Counted from the stretch's first letter, positions 25,929-33,918 are shown. The stretch is 50,461 bases of DNA from Coriobacteriia bacterium (GCA_025361335.1 JANYAK010000036.1:1-50461), one strand, 5' to 3'. A program made the numbers and translations. The notes: a model not told the origin generated them from the sequence alone.

Positions 25929-26027
25929 TAGGACATGGCGTCGGCAATGCCGTTCTGACGCTGGTGGAGCTCCAGGTGGCCGCGCCAAGGGCATCAGCGG
26001 TCGCGCCAAGGGCCGGTGCGGGTCCGC

Positions 26028-26057
26028 TTGACCCTGCCAGCACGCCACGGATAGGAT
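26028..26057 (+). promoter_or_regulatory. promoter of tRNA-Phe
   Basis: TTGACC (26028-26033), an 18-base gap and TAGGAT (26052-26057) lie 14 bases before the mature tRNA. Confidence 0.55.
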
Positions 26058-26071
26058 ATCCTGCACGACAC

Positions 26072-26147
26072 GGCCAGGTAGCTCAGTTGGTAGAGCAGGG
26101 GACTGAAAATCCCCGTGTCGGCGGTTCAAGTCCGTCTCTGGCCACCA
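26072..26147 (+). tRNA. tRNA-Phe (anticodon GAA)
   Basis: A 76-base cloverleaf with encoded CCA. The acceptor GGCCAGG pairs with TCTGGCC (one G-T), the discriminator is A, the anticodon stem GGGGA/TCCCC encloses CTGAAAA with anticodon GAA, and the D-arm and T-arm are intact. Confidence 0.97.
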
Positions 26148-26158
26148 TAGGAGTGAAT

Positions 26159-26192
26159 GAAGCCCCGGTCGAATCGACCGGGGCTTCTCTTC
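26159..26192 (+). terminator. intrinsic terminator after tRNA-Phe
   Basis: A 13-base perfect stem (26159-26171 with 26175-26187) with a 3-base loop, followed by the pyrimidine-rich tail TCTTCTTCCC. It ends the tRNA transcript. Confidence 0.85.
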
Positions 26193-26226
26193 TTCCCTGC
26201 GGCGAAGGATGCCTCGGAAGAGGGTG

Positions 26227-26265
26227 TTGACACACTAGAACATCACGTGTCAGCATGCTCTGACA
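26227..26265. promoter_or_regulatory. operator/promoter region of the ArsR-type regulator
   Basis: TTGACA (26227-26232) can act as -35. Two dyads overlap: TGACAC/GTGTCA (26228-26233 and 26247-26252) and TGTCAG/CTGACA (26248-26253 and 26260-26265). All four arms share the TGACA core. The region ends 15 bases before the regulator's ATG, as expected for autorepression. Confidence 0.55.
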
Positions 26266-26280
26266 GGTAAAGGAGAGGGC

Positions 26281-26619
26281 ATGACGGACGATCGGACCGG
26301 CGACCAGTTGCTTCAGATGCTGAGCGCCCTCGCGAACCCCCACCGGCTGCGGATACTCGCGGCCCTGCGGAGCCGCGAGAGCTACGTCAGCGAATTGGCC
26401 CGGGAGCTCGGGATCGGACGTCCGCTCCTCCACATGCACCTGCAGGTGTTGGAGAAGGCGGGACTCGTGGTCGGACGCCACGAGATCTCGGAAGACGGAA
26501 AGGCGCTTCGCTTCTTCAGCGTGACGGACTTCGACGAGCGCCTGACGCCCGAGCGCGTCAGCGATGCGACGAAGACCCTGAGCGCGGACAGCGAACCGAC
26601 GGGAAAGGCGAAGAGATGA
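26281..26619 (+). CDS. ArsR-type winged-helix regulator
   Basis: A 112-residue ArsR-family repressor. The winged helix spans about residues 8-85: LLQMLSALANPHRLRILAAL, then the recognition helix SELARELGIGRPLLHMHLQVLEKAGLV and a wing (RHEISEDGKALRFFSV). No Cys metal-site motif is visible, so the signal is probably not a thiophilic metal. AAAGGAGAGGGC precedes the ATG. It overlaps the next small membrane-protein gene in ATGA, starting a four-gene unit. Dyads over the promoter suggest it represses its own operon. Confidence 0.92.
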   Translation: MTDDRTGDQLLQMLSALANPHRLRILAALRSRESYVSELARELGIGRPLLHMHLQVLEKAGLVVGRHEISEDGKALRFFSVTDFDERLTPERVSDATKTLSADSEPTGKAKR

Positions 26620-26882
26620 CACTGACCTGGCCGCTCGCGATCGTGCTGGTGGTTGTGACCTTCCTGGTGGTCACCGCCGTGCAGACACCCGCATACCGGC
26701 GCTCTCGTTTCCAGCTCGCGGAGATGAAGGCGAAGCACAACGAGCAGTACCAGACACTGGCGGCGGACTACGCGACCCTCGCAGTAGAGGTGCGGGACAC
26801 GCAGGCGGCGATGCAGGCCGACCTGGCCAGGCTCGCGACCGGCGTGGAGTCCATCGAAGCGATGATGCGCGAGGTCGGCTGA
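26616..26882 (+). CDS. small membrane protein with coiled coil (88 residues)
   Basis: One N-terminal transmembrane helix (WPLAIVLVVVTFLVVTAV, about residues 5-22) followed by a long cytosolic helix with heptad-like pattern (about 33-86, with LAEMKAKHNEQYQTLAAD). The ATG overlaps the regulator's stop, so translation is coupled. No known family. Similar regulator-plus-small-protein pairs occur in Gram-positive genomes; the role is unknown. Confidence 0.82.
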   Translation: MTLTWPLAIVLVVVTFLVVTAVQTPAYRRSRFQLAEMKAKHNEQYQTLAADYATLAVEVRDTQAAMQADLARLATGVESIEAMMREVG

Positions 26883-26885
26883 GCC

Positions 26886-27059
26886 ATGGACAGCAAGTTC
26901 ATCGTGCCCATCGCTGCCATGCTCGCAGGCGTCGTCGTCTTCATCGCGTTCGCCATCTGGCACGCGGTCGCCGGCGGGCCGAACGCCTGGTCACCGCGGC
27001 TGGCGGCAGGGACGTGCCTCGTCGCGGGCGCCCTCATCGTCTTCTCCGGCTTCAGTTGA
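26886..27059 (+). CDS. small two-helix membrane protein (57 residues)
   Basis: Starts at the ATG 3 bases after the previous stop. Two hydrophobic helices, IVPIAAMLAGVVVFIAFAIW (about residues 6-25) and LAAGTCLVAGALIVFSGF (about 39-56), flank a short polar loop (HAVAGGPNAWSPR). Its position inside a tight operon and its two clean helices support a real gene. Function unknown. Confidence 0.7.
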   Translation: MDSKFIVPIAAMLAGVVVFIAFAIWHAVAGGPNAWSPRLAAGTCLVAGALIVFSGFS

Positions 27060-27080
27060 CTCGCCGCAGGCGGACCGGCC

Positions 27081-27401
27081 GTGGGCCAGGTCGTGCGACT
27101 CGTCATCCTGTCGATCATGGCCGGATACGCGTACTGGAAGATCGGTCCGGCTGCTGCCGGCGCACTTGCGCTCGAGGCGGCCGTGATAGGCGCCCTGGCC
27201 GTCTGGGGTCTGGTCGGGCTCGCATCGGTGTTCTCGATGGCTCTATTGGTCGCGTTCGGCCAGAAGCCTGAGGGTGCGCTTATGGTGTTGGCCGCCCCGA
27301 TCTTCTTGCAGGAGATGGTCATGGCGGTCTGGCTGATCGCCAGGGGCTTCAGCCCGGGCGCGGCCGCTTCCGAGAGCGATCGGCGGCCACTCGCGGCATG
27401 A
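27081..27401 (+). CDS. small membrane protein (106 residues)
   Basis: A GTG start 21 bases after the previous stop, preceded by AGGCGGA. Three hydrophobic segments are visible: LVILSIMAGYAYW (about 7-19), AAAGALALEAAVIGALAVWGLVGLASVFSMAL-like span in two parts (about 24-57), and LMVLAAPIFLQEMVMAVWLIA (about 67-87). It is the last gene of the ArsR-led unit. No family is recognised. Confidence 0.78.
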   Translation: MGQVVRLVILSIMAGYAYWKIGPAAAGALALEAAVIGALAVWGLVGLASVFSMALLVAFGQKPEGALMVLAAPIFLQEMVMAVWLIARGFSPGAAASESDRRPLAA

Positions 27402-27426
27402 GCCGCCCTGGAGGGCCCGCGGTCGC

Positions 27427-28005
27427 CTACTTGTAGATGGCGGTCACGGTCACGAAGCCCATGCCCCCCGCCATGTCGTCGGTCGACCACGTGGACGGAT
27501 CCGAATCCATGACGGTGTACGCCCCGGCGGGGATCGCGGCGTTCGGCGTCGCGATCCAGTAAGCGTTCTTCACCCCGCCTTGACCGTCGGTACCCTTGCA
27601 GGGCCACGGTCCGTAGACCGTGCCGTCGGCGCCCTTGAGCCCGATCGTGCCGGGCGTCGGGCCGCCGCCCACGATGTAGTGGTAGTCGGATATCGAGGTG
27701 ATCGTGGCCGCTTTGGCGAGCGCGAATGTGGGAGCCGCGCCGCCCGGGCGGATCCCAAGCGTGTTGCCGTTGTCGAAGACCACTTCCGCCTTCCCGGCGG
27801 GGGCCTTCGCCGGCGCGGCCGCCGCCGGCCTCTCGGAACTCTGCTCCTGAGGCAGCAGGTTGTCGAACGGGCCGCCCTTCTTGCCCGGGACGAGCGGATC
27901 TCCGTCGTCGGCGAAGCACCCGGCCAGCAGCAGTGCCACGGCAACCGACGCGGTCAGCACCGTGACCGTCGTCGTCCAACGCCTGATCTTCGGCTCGGTC
28001 GTCAT
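27427..28005 (-). CDS. lipoprotein with C-terminal YGPW/DSDPSTW domain
   Basis: A 192-residue lipoprotein paralogous to the one at 12142-12777. The signal peptide ends in the lipobox LLAGC (about residue 29). A short linker precedes the shared C-terminal domain with IGLKGADGTVYGPW, NAYWIATPN and IPAGAYTVMDSDPSTW. The ATG at 28005 has a GGGGGT site. The two proteins differ strongly in their linkers, pointing to an old duplication. It is convergent with the ArsR operon, 25 bases away. Confidence 0.85.
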   Translation of the reverse strand: MTTEPKIRRWTTTVTVLTASVAVALLLAGCFADDGDPLVPGKKGGPFDNLLPQEQSSERPAAAAPAKAPAGKAEVVFDNGNTLGIRPGGAAPTFALAKAATITSISDYHYIVGGGPTPGTIGLKGADGTVYGPWPCKGTDGQGGVKNAYWIATPNAAIPAGAYTVMDSDPSTWSTDDMAGGMGFVTVTAIYK

Positions 28006-28140
28006 CGGATACCCCCATCCGGGCGCGCGGAGCCTCCCCGTTCGGCTCGTCGGCTGAGCCAAGGCTAACGCCCTCAGTGCGTGGACGCCAGACCCGTCGG
28101 ACGACCGCCCTCTGTGACGGGTCGCGTCAGCCGCGCCTCC

Positions 28141-29595
28141 TCACAGCAGGTTGGAGGCGAGCCGGCAGGCCGAGTTCCGGAATCGCTGCGCGGCGCTCCA
28201 CGAAGCGATGTCCTCAAGGGTGACTTCGCGACACTCGGCCAAGTCGGCTTCGAAGATCTGCTCTTGCCGAGCCGCGACATCCTCGTCATACACCCACACC
28301 ATGAGTTCCTGGTTGAGCCTCAGGCTGCGTATATCGAGGTTCATCGTCCCGACGGCGGAGACGGCTCCGTCGACCACGATCGTCTTGGCGTGCAGGAAGC
28401 CCGCCATGTACAGGTAGATGCGTCCCCCCGCCCTGAGCACTGGTTCCCAGTACGACTGCGCGGCGTAGAAGGCGAGCCTCTTGTCAGGCAGACCGGTCAT
28501 CATGAAGCGCAGCTCCACGCCTGCGAGAGCGGCATTGATGAACATGTCGAGCATCGTCGGGTCGGGGATCCAGTAGGGGGACTGGATCGAGACACGCTTC
28601 TGGGCACCGGAGATGGCGATCTCGTGTGCGCGGGCGGACGACGACCATCGCTCCTCGACACCTTGAGCGACGATCTGGGTCATGATCGGCTCGTCGAGTA
28701 CCGAGGTGTCCGAGGCTGGGAAGTACCGCTCTTCGTACAGGCTCTCCCGAAACACCTCGTACCAGCGCTCTGCGAAGAGGTTCTGCAGTTCGGCCGTCGC
28801 CGGCCCGGTGAAGCGCACCCCGGTATCGCGCCAACTCGGGAACCGTGAGCCTCCGTCGATGTACTCCTGTCCTATGTTGATGCCGCCCGTGTACCCGACC
28901 ACCCCGTCGATCACGGCCAGCTTGCGGTGATCGCGGTAGTTGAGCCGGCGGATCTGCTTCACGTCGGAGCCGACGCGGGCGCCTGCCGCCTTGAGCGCCA
29001 GCAGCTGGTCCTTCCCATACCAGGCGCTGCCGAGGAAGTCGTGGAGGATACGCACCTCGACCCCCGCTTTGAGGCGCTCGGTGAGCGCGTCGCAGATCCT
29101 GGTGGTCAGCTCATCGCGCTCCCACGTGTAGTACTGCATGTGGATGGAGGTCCGGGCATCACTGATGTCGTCGATGAGATGGGAGAAGTAGTCGGCCCCG
29201 TTCGGCCAGAGGTCAAGTCCGTTCGCGGGAAGCGGTACGTTGCCGCGTTCGGTGGAGACGGCACGGATCAGGCGCCCGATCGACCTTGCCTGGTACCTTG
29301 CGATCGTCGCCTCCGAATACTCCCGGTACCTCGCGTACAGGCGCGTCATGAACGGCTCGCGCAGCGCTCGAAGGTCCTCGACCCAGCGCTGCCGGGCGTG
29401 GATCCTCTGCCAGTCCCTGCCCCCGAAGAAGTAGATCGGCAGTCCCACGACCGGCAGAAGGGTGAGGATGACGATCCACGACAGCGTGACCGTAGGTTCC
29501 CGGTCCTCCGCCACGATCGTGGACACGATCGCGATCCAATACAGCGCGGCCACCACGACGCCGAGCCAGTAGTAGTCGGCGATCAGAGTCGCCAT
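28141..29595 (-). CDS. cls: cardiolipin synthase (phospholipase D family)
   Basis: A 484-residue membrane enzyme that joins two phosphatidylglycerols into cardiolipin. Two N-terminal helices (PLDc_N: YYWLGVVVAALYWIAIV, and LSWIVILTLLPVVGLPIYFFGG) precede two HKD catalytic motifs: HRKLAVIDG with GYTGGINIG, and HAKTIVVDG with GTMNLDIRS. The family length and order are complete. The ATG at 29595 follows GGGAGGGAAC; upstream frame extension is rejected. The gene stands 100 bases before another small membrane-protein gene on the same strand. Confidence 0.94.
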   Translation of the reverse strand: MATLIADYYWLGVVVAALYWIAIVSTIVAEDREPTVTLSWIVILTLLPVVGLPIYFFGGRDWQRIHARQRWVEDLRALREPFMTRLYARYREYSEATIARYQARSIGRLIRAVSTERGNVPLPANGLDLWPNGADYFSHLIDDISDARTSIHMQYYTWERDELTTRICDALTERLKAGVEVRILHDFLGSAWYGKDQLLALKAAGARVGSDVKQIRRLNYRDHRKLAVIDGVVGYTGGINIGQEYIDGGSRFPSWRDTGVRFTGPATAELQNLFAERWYEVFRESLYEERYFPASDTSVLDEPIMTQIVAQGVEERWSSSARAHEIAISGAQKRVSIQSPYWIPDPTMLDMFINAALAGVELRFMMTGLPDKRLAFYAAQSYWEPVLRAGGRIYLYMAGFLHAKTIVVDGAVSAVGTMNLDIRSLRLNQELMVWVYDEDVAARQEQIFEADLAECREVTLEDIASWSAAQRFRNSACRLASNLL

Positions 29596-29695
29596 GTTCC
29601 CTCCCGCGAGTGAGTCGTGCCGCACGGTCGCCGTGTCCGGTCCGGATCGACTCCGCAGGAACGCGGAATGCTCAGGGCGAACGGCGTCCGCTCGT

Positions 29696-30013
29696 TCAGC
29701 TCGAACGGCGCTTCTGATACGCCCGACCGCTGCCGCCATGGGTGCTGAGGTCGAACAGCAGGGCGACTCCGAGCACGACCCATTCGAGCGTCGTGAGCCC
29801 CCCGGGGGCCACGAAGACATAAGCGACGGTCGTCCACGGGACCACGAGGAAGCCCGCGAGCGGCCAGATCCACGACGGGGGCGTGACGCTCCCGACCGTC
29901 GTAGCCCATCCGGCGAACGTGCCCACTACGCGAGTGGGATCCATGAACCACCATACGAGAAGTGCAAGGCGCGGCGCGCCCGCGAGCAGCAGGACTCCAA
30001 GACAGCAACCCAT
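29696..30013 (-). CDS. three-helix small membrane protein (105 residues)
   Basis: A hydrophobic protein with helices at about residues 3-23 (CLGVLLLAGAPRLALLVWWF), 47-68 (IWPLAGFLVVPWTTVAYVF) and 74-90 (LEWVVLGVALLFDL), and a basic C-terminus (RAYQKRRSS). The start at 30013 has GAAGGGGG; the frame is open far upstream, but that part is antisense to the transporter gene. It is upstream of cls on the same strand. No function is recognised. Confidence 0.75.
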   Translation of the reverse strand: MGCCLGVLLLAGAPRLALLVWWFMDPTRVVGTFAGWATTVGSVTPPSWIWPLAGFLVVPWTTVAYVFVAPGGLTTLEWVVLGVALLFDLSTHGGSGRAYQKRRSS

Positions 30014-30142
30014 GACGTGCCCCCTTCGCCGTGCGTCATATCCAGCTGATACCCTATCCCCGCAGTGTGATCGTGTGAGTCGGTCGGCGCGTCGAATCCG
30101 GGCGCGACGACTCGATCCGCCCGCGTCGGCCCAGGGGGCGCG

Positions 30143-31573
30143 TTGTCGAAGATGCTCACGCTCCAGGAGGCCCGGAAGCGGTTCGGCCTGCCGATCCGCA
30201 AGCTGGCCTTCCTGGTGCGCACCGGGGCGATAGCCGGGGTCCTCGATCGGGGTACGCTGCGCGTCTCCGAGGATGCCCTGCGCGACTACTTGGGCCAGCC
30301 GCACGACATCGTCAGGCAGCACCACGTGTCGTACCTGCGGACTCTGGGCCCCGGCCTGATCACCGGTGCTTCGGACGACGACCCCTCGGGGATCGGCACG
30401 TACTCGGCGGTGGGCTCCACCTACGGGCTGGGGCTGTCGTGGCTCGCCGTCTACCTCCTGCCCATGATGATCGCCGTCCAGGAGACGGTGGCGCGCATCG
30501 GGATCGTGACCGAGCAGGGCTTGGCGCACGTCATCGGGCGGCGGTTCGGCAAGCGCGTCCTCTACCCGATCGTCGGGCTCCTTCTGGTCGCGAACACGGT
30601 CAACATCGGCGCCGACATCGGCGCCATGGCGGCGTCCCTGCGACTGGTGGTCCCTGTGGGCTTCATCGTCGCTGTGGTGGGCCTGACTCTGCTCATGACG
30701 GCCCTCGAGATCCTGGTGCCCTACCATCGCTACGCGCCGATCCTGAAGTGGCTCACCGTGTCCCTGGTCGCTTACATCATCACGGGGTTCCTCATCCGCC
30801 CCGACTGGCTCGCTGTGTTGAGGAGCCTCGCCATCCCGCGTATCGAGCTCAACGCGGCCTTCCTGGCCGCGATGGTGGCGGTGATGGGGACGACGATAAC
30901 GCCCTACCTGTTCTTCTGGCAGGCGTCGGAGGAGGTCGAGCAGGAGCGCGACCGGGGCGAGATCGGCGACTTCCGCACGGTCGCGATCGCGCACGAGCTG
31001 CGCGAGATGCGCAAGGACACCTACACGGGCATGGCGCTGGCCAACGTCGTCTTCCTGTTCATCATCGTGACCACCGCCTTCGTCCTGCACGACCACGGCA
31101 TCACGAACGTGGACTCGGCGCAGAAGGCGGCCCTCGCCCTGCGCCCCCTGGCCGGCAACCTGGCCTCGGTGCTGTTCACCGTCGGCATCTTCGGAGTGGG
31201 CCTGCTGGCCGTTCCCGTGTTGGCCGGATCCTCCGCGTATGCCGTCGCCGAGCTGTTCGACTGGCACGAGGGCCTCAGCGAGCGGTTCACATCCGCCAAA
31301 GGTTTCTACCTGGTCATCGGAGCCTCGATGCTCGGCGGCATGGCGCTCAACTTCATCGGCATCAACCCGATCAAGGCCCTCTACTACGCCGCAATCGTCA
31401 ACGGCGTGATAGCCCCCATCCTGATGTTCTTCATCTTCAGGATCGGCCGCGACAAGAAGGTGATGGGTGAGTTCACCAGCTCGCGGTGGGTGAACGTGTG
31501 GGGCTGGGTGGTCACCTTGCTCATGGGCGGCAGCGCGCTCGCACTGCTGGCGTTCGCGATGCTGGGACGCTAG
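30143..31573 (+). CDS. NRAMP-related metal transporter with N-terminal helix-turn-helix-like domain
   Basis: A 476-residue protein. Residues 5-52 (LTLQEARKRFGLPIRKLAFLV...) resemble a MerR/excisionase-type HTH. Residues about 62-476 form an NRAMP-fold transporter with 11 or so helices. The helix-1 motif reads DDDPSGIGTY (78-87) instead of canonical DPGN, and helix 6 reads TPYLFFWQ instead of MPH-type sequence with its Met, as in the NRAMP-related clade that includes Mg2+ transporters. TTG 30143 is chosen because GGGGG precedes it; ATG 30152 would remove three residues. Mg2+ or Mn2+ uptake is inferred. The HTH fusion is unusual. Confidence 0.9.
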   Translation: MSKMLTLQEARKRFGLPIRKLAFLVRTGAIAGVLDRGTLRVSEDALRDYLGQPHDIVRQHHVSYLRTLGPGLITGASDDDPSGIGTYSAVGSTYGLGLSWLAVYLLPMMIAVQETVARIGIVTEQGLAHVIGRRFGKRVLYPIVGLLLVANTVNIGADIGAMAASLRLVVPVGFIVAVVGLTLLMTALEILVPYHRYAPILKWLTVSLVAYIITGFLIRPDWLAVLRSLAIPRIELNAAFLAAMVAVMGTTITPYLFFWQASEEVEQERDRGEIGDFRTVAIAHELREMRKDTYTGMALANVVFLFIIVTTAFVLHDHGITNVDSAQKAALALRPLAGNLASVLFTVGIFGVGLLAVPVLAGSSAYAVAELFDWHEGLSERFTSAKGFYLVIGASMLGGMALNFIGINPIKALYYAAIVNGVIAPILMFFIFRIGRDKKVMGEFTSSRWVNVWGWVVTLLMGGSALALLAFAMLGR

Positions 31574-31674
31574 CGCACCGTCCGGCGGCCGTCGGGCGCT
31601 CGTCGCGACGTCCGTGACTTTGATGGCCGCGGAGTACACTTGCGACTGGCCGGTCAGCGACGAAAGGTACGACC

Positions 31675-32370
31675 ATGCCCAGCGTGCTCGTCGTCGACGA
31701 TGAGGCGAACATCCGCGAGCTGGTGACCGTGTACTTCACGGCCGCCGGGTTCGAGGTGCGCCAGGCGGCGGACGGCCCGTCGGGCCTGCGTGCCGCGCTC
31801 GATGACGAGCCGGACCTGATCCTTCTCGACATCATGCTGCCCGGCATGGAAGGCAGCGACGTGTGTCGGCGCATCCGCGAGGGATCCGCCGTCCCGATCA
31901 TCATGCTCACAGCCCGGGGGAGCGACCTGGACAAGGTCGGCCTCCTCGAGGCGGGTGCCGACGACTACGTGACCAAGCCGTTCAGTCCCGCCGAGCTCGT
32001 CGCCAGGGCCAGGGCCGTCCTTCGCCGCTCCCCAGGCGAAGAGCCCGCGCACGCCGCGTCGCCACGGATCACGATCGGCGGTCTGTCCATCGACCCGGGC
32101 GAACGCTCCGTGTCGGTCGACGGCCGGACCGTCGAACTCACCGCGAAGGAGTTCGATCTGCTCGCGGCCATGGCGACCGAACCGGGTCTCGTCTTCTCCC
32201 GTGAGCGCTTGCTCGAGAGCGCCTGGGGATTCGCTGACTACGTCGGGGCACGGGGTGTTGACGTCCATATCAAACACCTGAGGGAGAAGATCGGCGACAC
32301 GGCGGAGTCCCCCAGGTTCGTCGAGACGGTCCGCGGTGTGGGCTATCGCGTTCGGAAGGCCGCGATGTGA
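31675..32370 (+). CDS. OmpR-family response regulator
   Basis: A 231-residue response regulator: a receiver domain (1-118) with phosphoacceptor D52 (LLDIMLPGMEG), acidic pair DD at 8-9, and K in VTKPFSPAEL; then an OmpR/PhoB winged helix (about 135-228, with LTAKEFDLLAAMA, GADYVGARGVDVHIKHLREKI-like recognition region and VRGVGYRV). GAAAGG precedes the ATG. It overlaps the histidine kinase gene (ATGTGA). The triple 11-base repeat at 33814-33842 is its likely operator. Confidence 0.96.
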   Translation: MPSVLVVDDEANIRELVTVYFTAAGFEVRQAADGPSGLRAALDDEPDLILLDIMLPGMEGSDVCRRIREGSAVPIIMLTARGSDLDKVGLLEAGADDYVTKPFSPAELVARARAVLRRSPGEEPAHAASPRITIGGLSIDPGERSVSVDGRTVELTAKEFDLLAAMATEPGLVFSRERLLESAWGFADYVGARGVDVHIKHLREKIGDTAESPRFVETVRGVGYRVRKAAM

Positions 32371-33803
32371 GCCGGATCGCCTCGCTTCGCGGGGGCCCGC
32401 TGGCGCGGCGTCTCCGACTCACGCTGTTCGCGGTCGGTGCTCTCAGCATCGCGGTCGCGGTCGCCGTCTTCTACACCTTGTGGTCCCAGCAGACCCTCTC
32501 CCTGCGCCTGACCGAGCTCGAGAGGCAGGTCGGCGTCATCGCCAGCGGTGTGGCCGTCGGGGATGTCGTCCCGGGCAGCATCGAGGACTCGGGCCAGGTG
32601 CGCGCGCGCCTGCTCAAGGTCGAAGCGGGGCTGATCGCAGCTCGTCTCGCCGTCACGGACGGCGCCGGGACCGTGCTGTACGGTACGGCCGGCTCGCAGG
32701 GCGCGAAGTCGTATCCGATCGCCGATCTCTCGATGCCCGGGTCGGAGTTCGCGGCCCGAAGCGCGATCCTCGACCTCGCCGGAGTCGGAAGCGTCGCCGT
32801 CGTCGCGGTGCCGGCCTCGTTCGACGCGCCTGGGAAGCCCCGCCGATACCTGGTCGGGGCCCGTCCGCTGGCCGACATCCGCCGGGCGGACGCCTGGGTC
32901 CTCGCCTCGATCGCCGCCGCCGCGCTGATCGCCCTGGTTCTCGCCGCCGGATCGGGCACGTGGCTCGCGCGGCGCATCACGGGGCCGATCGTGCGCCTCA
33001 CCGACGGCGCCAACGCTGTGGCGGAGGGCCAGTGGGGGAGCGTCGTGCCTGTCGAGGGCTCAGACGAGGTGGCGCAGCTCGCGGCGGCCTTCAACGAGAT
33101 GTCGGAACGGGTCGCGGACACACTGCGCGCCCAGCAGGAGTTCGTCGGCGATGTCAGCCACGAGTTGCGCACTCCGATCACATCGATACGCGGCTTCGCC
33201 GATGCCTTGCTCGACGGCACCGTCGGCGATGAGGCCGGGATGCATCGAGCGGCGGGGATCATCCGAGCCGAGGCCGACCGGCTGGCGGACCTGACGTCGG
33301 TCCTGCTGTCGCTCGCCGACCTCGATGCCGGAGCCGTGGAAATGTGTCGCGAACCCATCGATGTCGCGGCGCTCGCGGATACGCTCCGCGTGCGCTTCGG
33401 CGTTCAGGCCGCCGCCAGGGGCCTGACCTTCCGGGTCGATCCCGGCGACGCCGTCCCGCTCGGTGACGGAGAGCGCCTCCTGCAGGCGGTGTCTGCGCTG
33501 GTGGAGAACGCCCTGCGCTACACCCCGGACGGCGGGAGGATCCACGTGGGCGCGGGCGCGAGGGGCGACCGGTGGCGCATGCAGGTCGAGGACGACGGTC
33601 CGGGCATCGCCGTCGAGGATCGCGAGCGCGTGTTCGGACGCTTCACGAAGCTCGACCCGTCGCGCGCGAGCGCTGACGGCGGCAGCGGGCTCGGCCTCGC
33701 GATATGCCGGCGCGTGGTCGAGCTCATGGGCGGACGAGTCTGGGAGGATGCTTCTCCCGAACTCGGAGGGGCTCGCTTCACGATCGAGCTGCCCCTGTCC
33801 TGA
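32367..33803 (+). CDS. HAMP-type sensor histidine kinase
   Basis: A 478-residue membrane kinase. Transmembrane helix 1 (about residues 19-40), an extracytoplasmic sensor region (about 41-175), helix 2 (about 177-200), HAMP (about 200-255), HisKA with phosphoacceptor H265 (VSHELRTPITSIRGF), and HATPase_c (N-box LVENALRYTPDGG, G1 DDGPGI, G2 GGSGLGL). The GTG start overlaps the regulator stop. It pairs with the upstream response regulator; its signal is unknown but extracytoplasmic. Confidence 0.96.
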   Translation: MSRIASLRGGPLARRLRLTLFAVGALSIAVAVAVFYTLWSQQTLSLRLTELERQVGVIASGVAVGDVVPGSIEDSGQVRARLLKVEAGLIAARLAVTDGAGTVLYGTAGSQGAKSYPIADLSMPGSEFAARSAILDLAGVGSVAVVAVPASFDAPGKPRRYLVGARPLADIRRADAWVLASIAAAALIALVLAAGSGTWLARRITGPIVRLTDGANAVAEGQWGSVVPVEGSDEVAQLAAAFNEMSERVADTLRAQQEFVGDVSHELRTPITSIRGFADALLDGTVGDEAGMHRAAGIIRAEADRLADLTSVLLSLADLDAGAVEMCREPIDVAALADTLRVRFGVQAAARGLTFRVDPGDAVPLGDGERLLQAVSALVENALRYTPDGGRIHVGAGARGDRWRMQVEDDGPGIAVEDRERVFGRFTKLDPSRASADGGSGLGLAICRRVVELMGGRVWEDASPELGGARFTIELPLS

Positions 33804-33813
33804 GGGACCGTCT

Positions 33814-33842
33814 CAACACGAACTCAACACGGCGCCAACACG
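33814..33842 (+). promoter_or_regulatory. triple 11-base direct repeat, candidate response-regulator box
   Basis: CAACACG occurs three times at exact 11-base steps (33814, 33825, 33836). The third unit covers the -35 position of a GATACT -10 element at 33861-33866 (18-base gap), which is the geometry of an activated promoter and resembles the 11-base unit layout of PHO-type boxes for OmpR-family regulators. Confidence 0.6.
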
Positions 33843-33860
33843 CAGACAATCACGTCCGCC

Positions 33861-33866
33861 GATACT
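33861..33866 (+). promoter_or_regulatory. candidate -10 element for the exported helical protein
   Basis: GATACT lies 52 bases upstream of the ATG at 33919 and 18 bases after the third CAACACG repeat. No consensus -35 exists, in keeping with activator dependence. Confidence 0.4.
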
Positions 33867-33918
33867 CAAGGGCATCGGGTGGACACGCCGCCCGCGTGGT
33901 GATCGATCGGAGACGACC

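Noticed and set aside
29696-31639. Long minus-strand frame opposite the NRAMP-related transporter
   Set aside because: Only its last 105 codons (to 30013), which have transmembrane helices and a ribosome site, look real. The rest is His/Asp/Arg-rich antisense.
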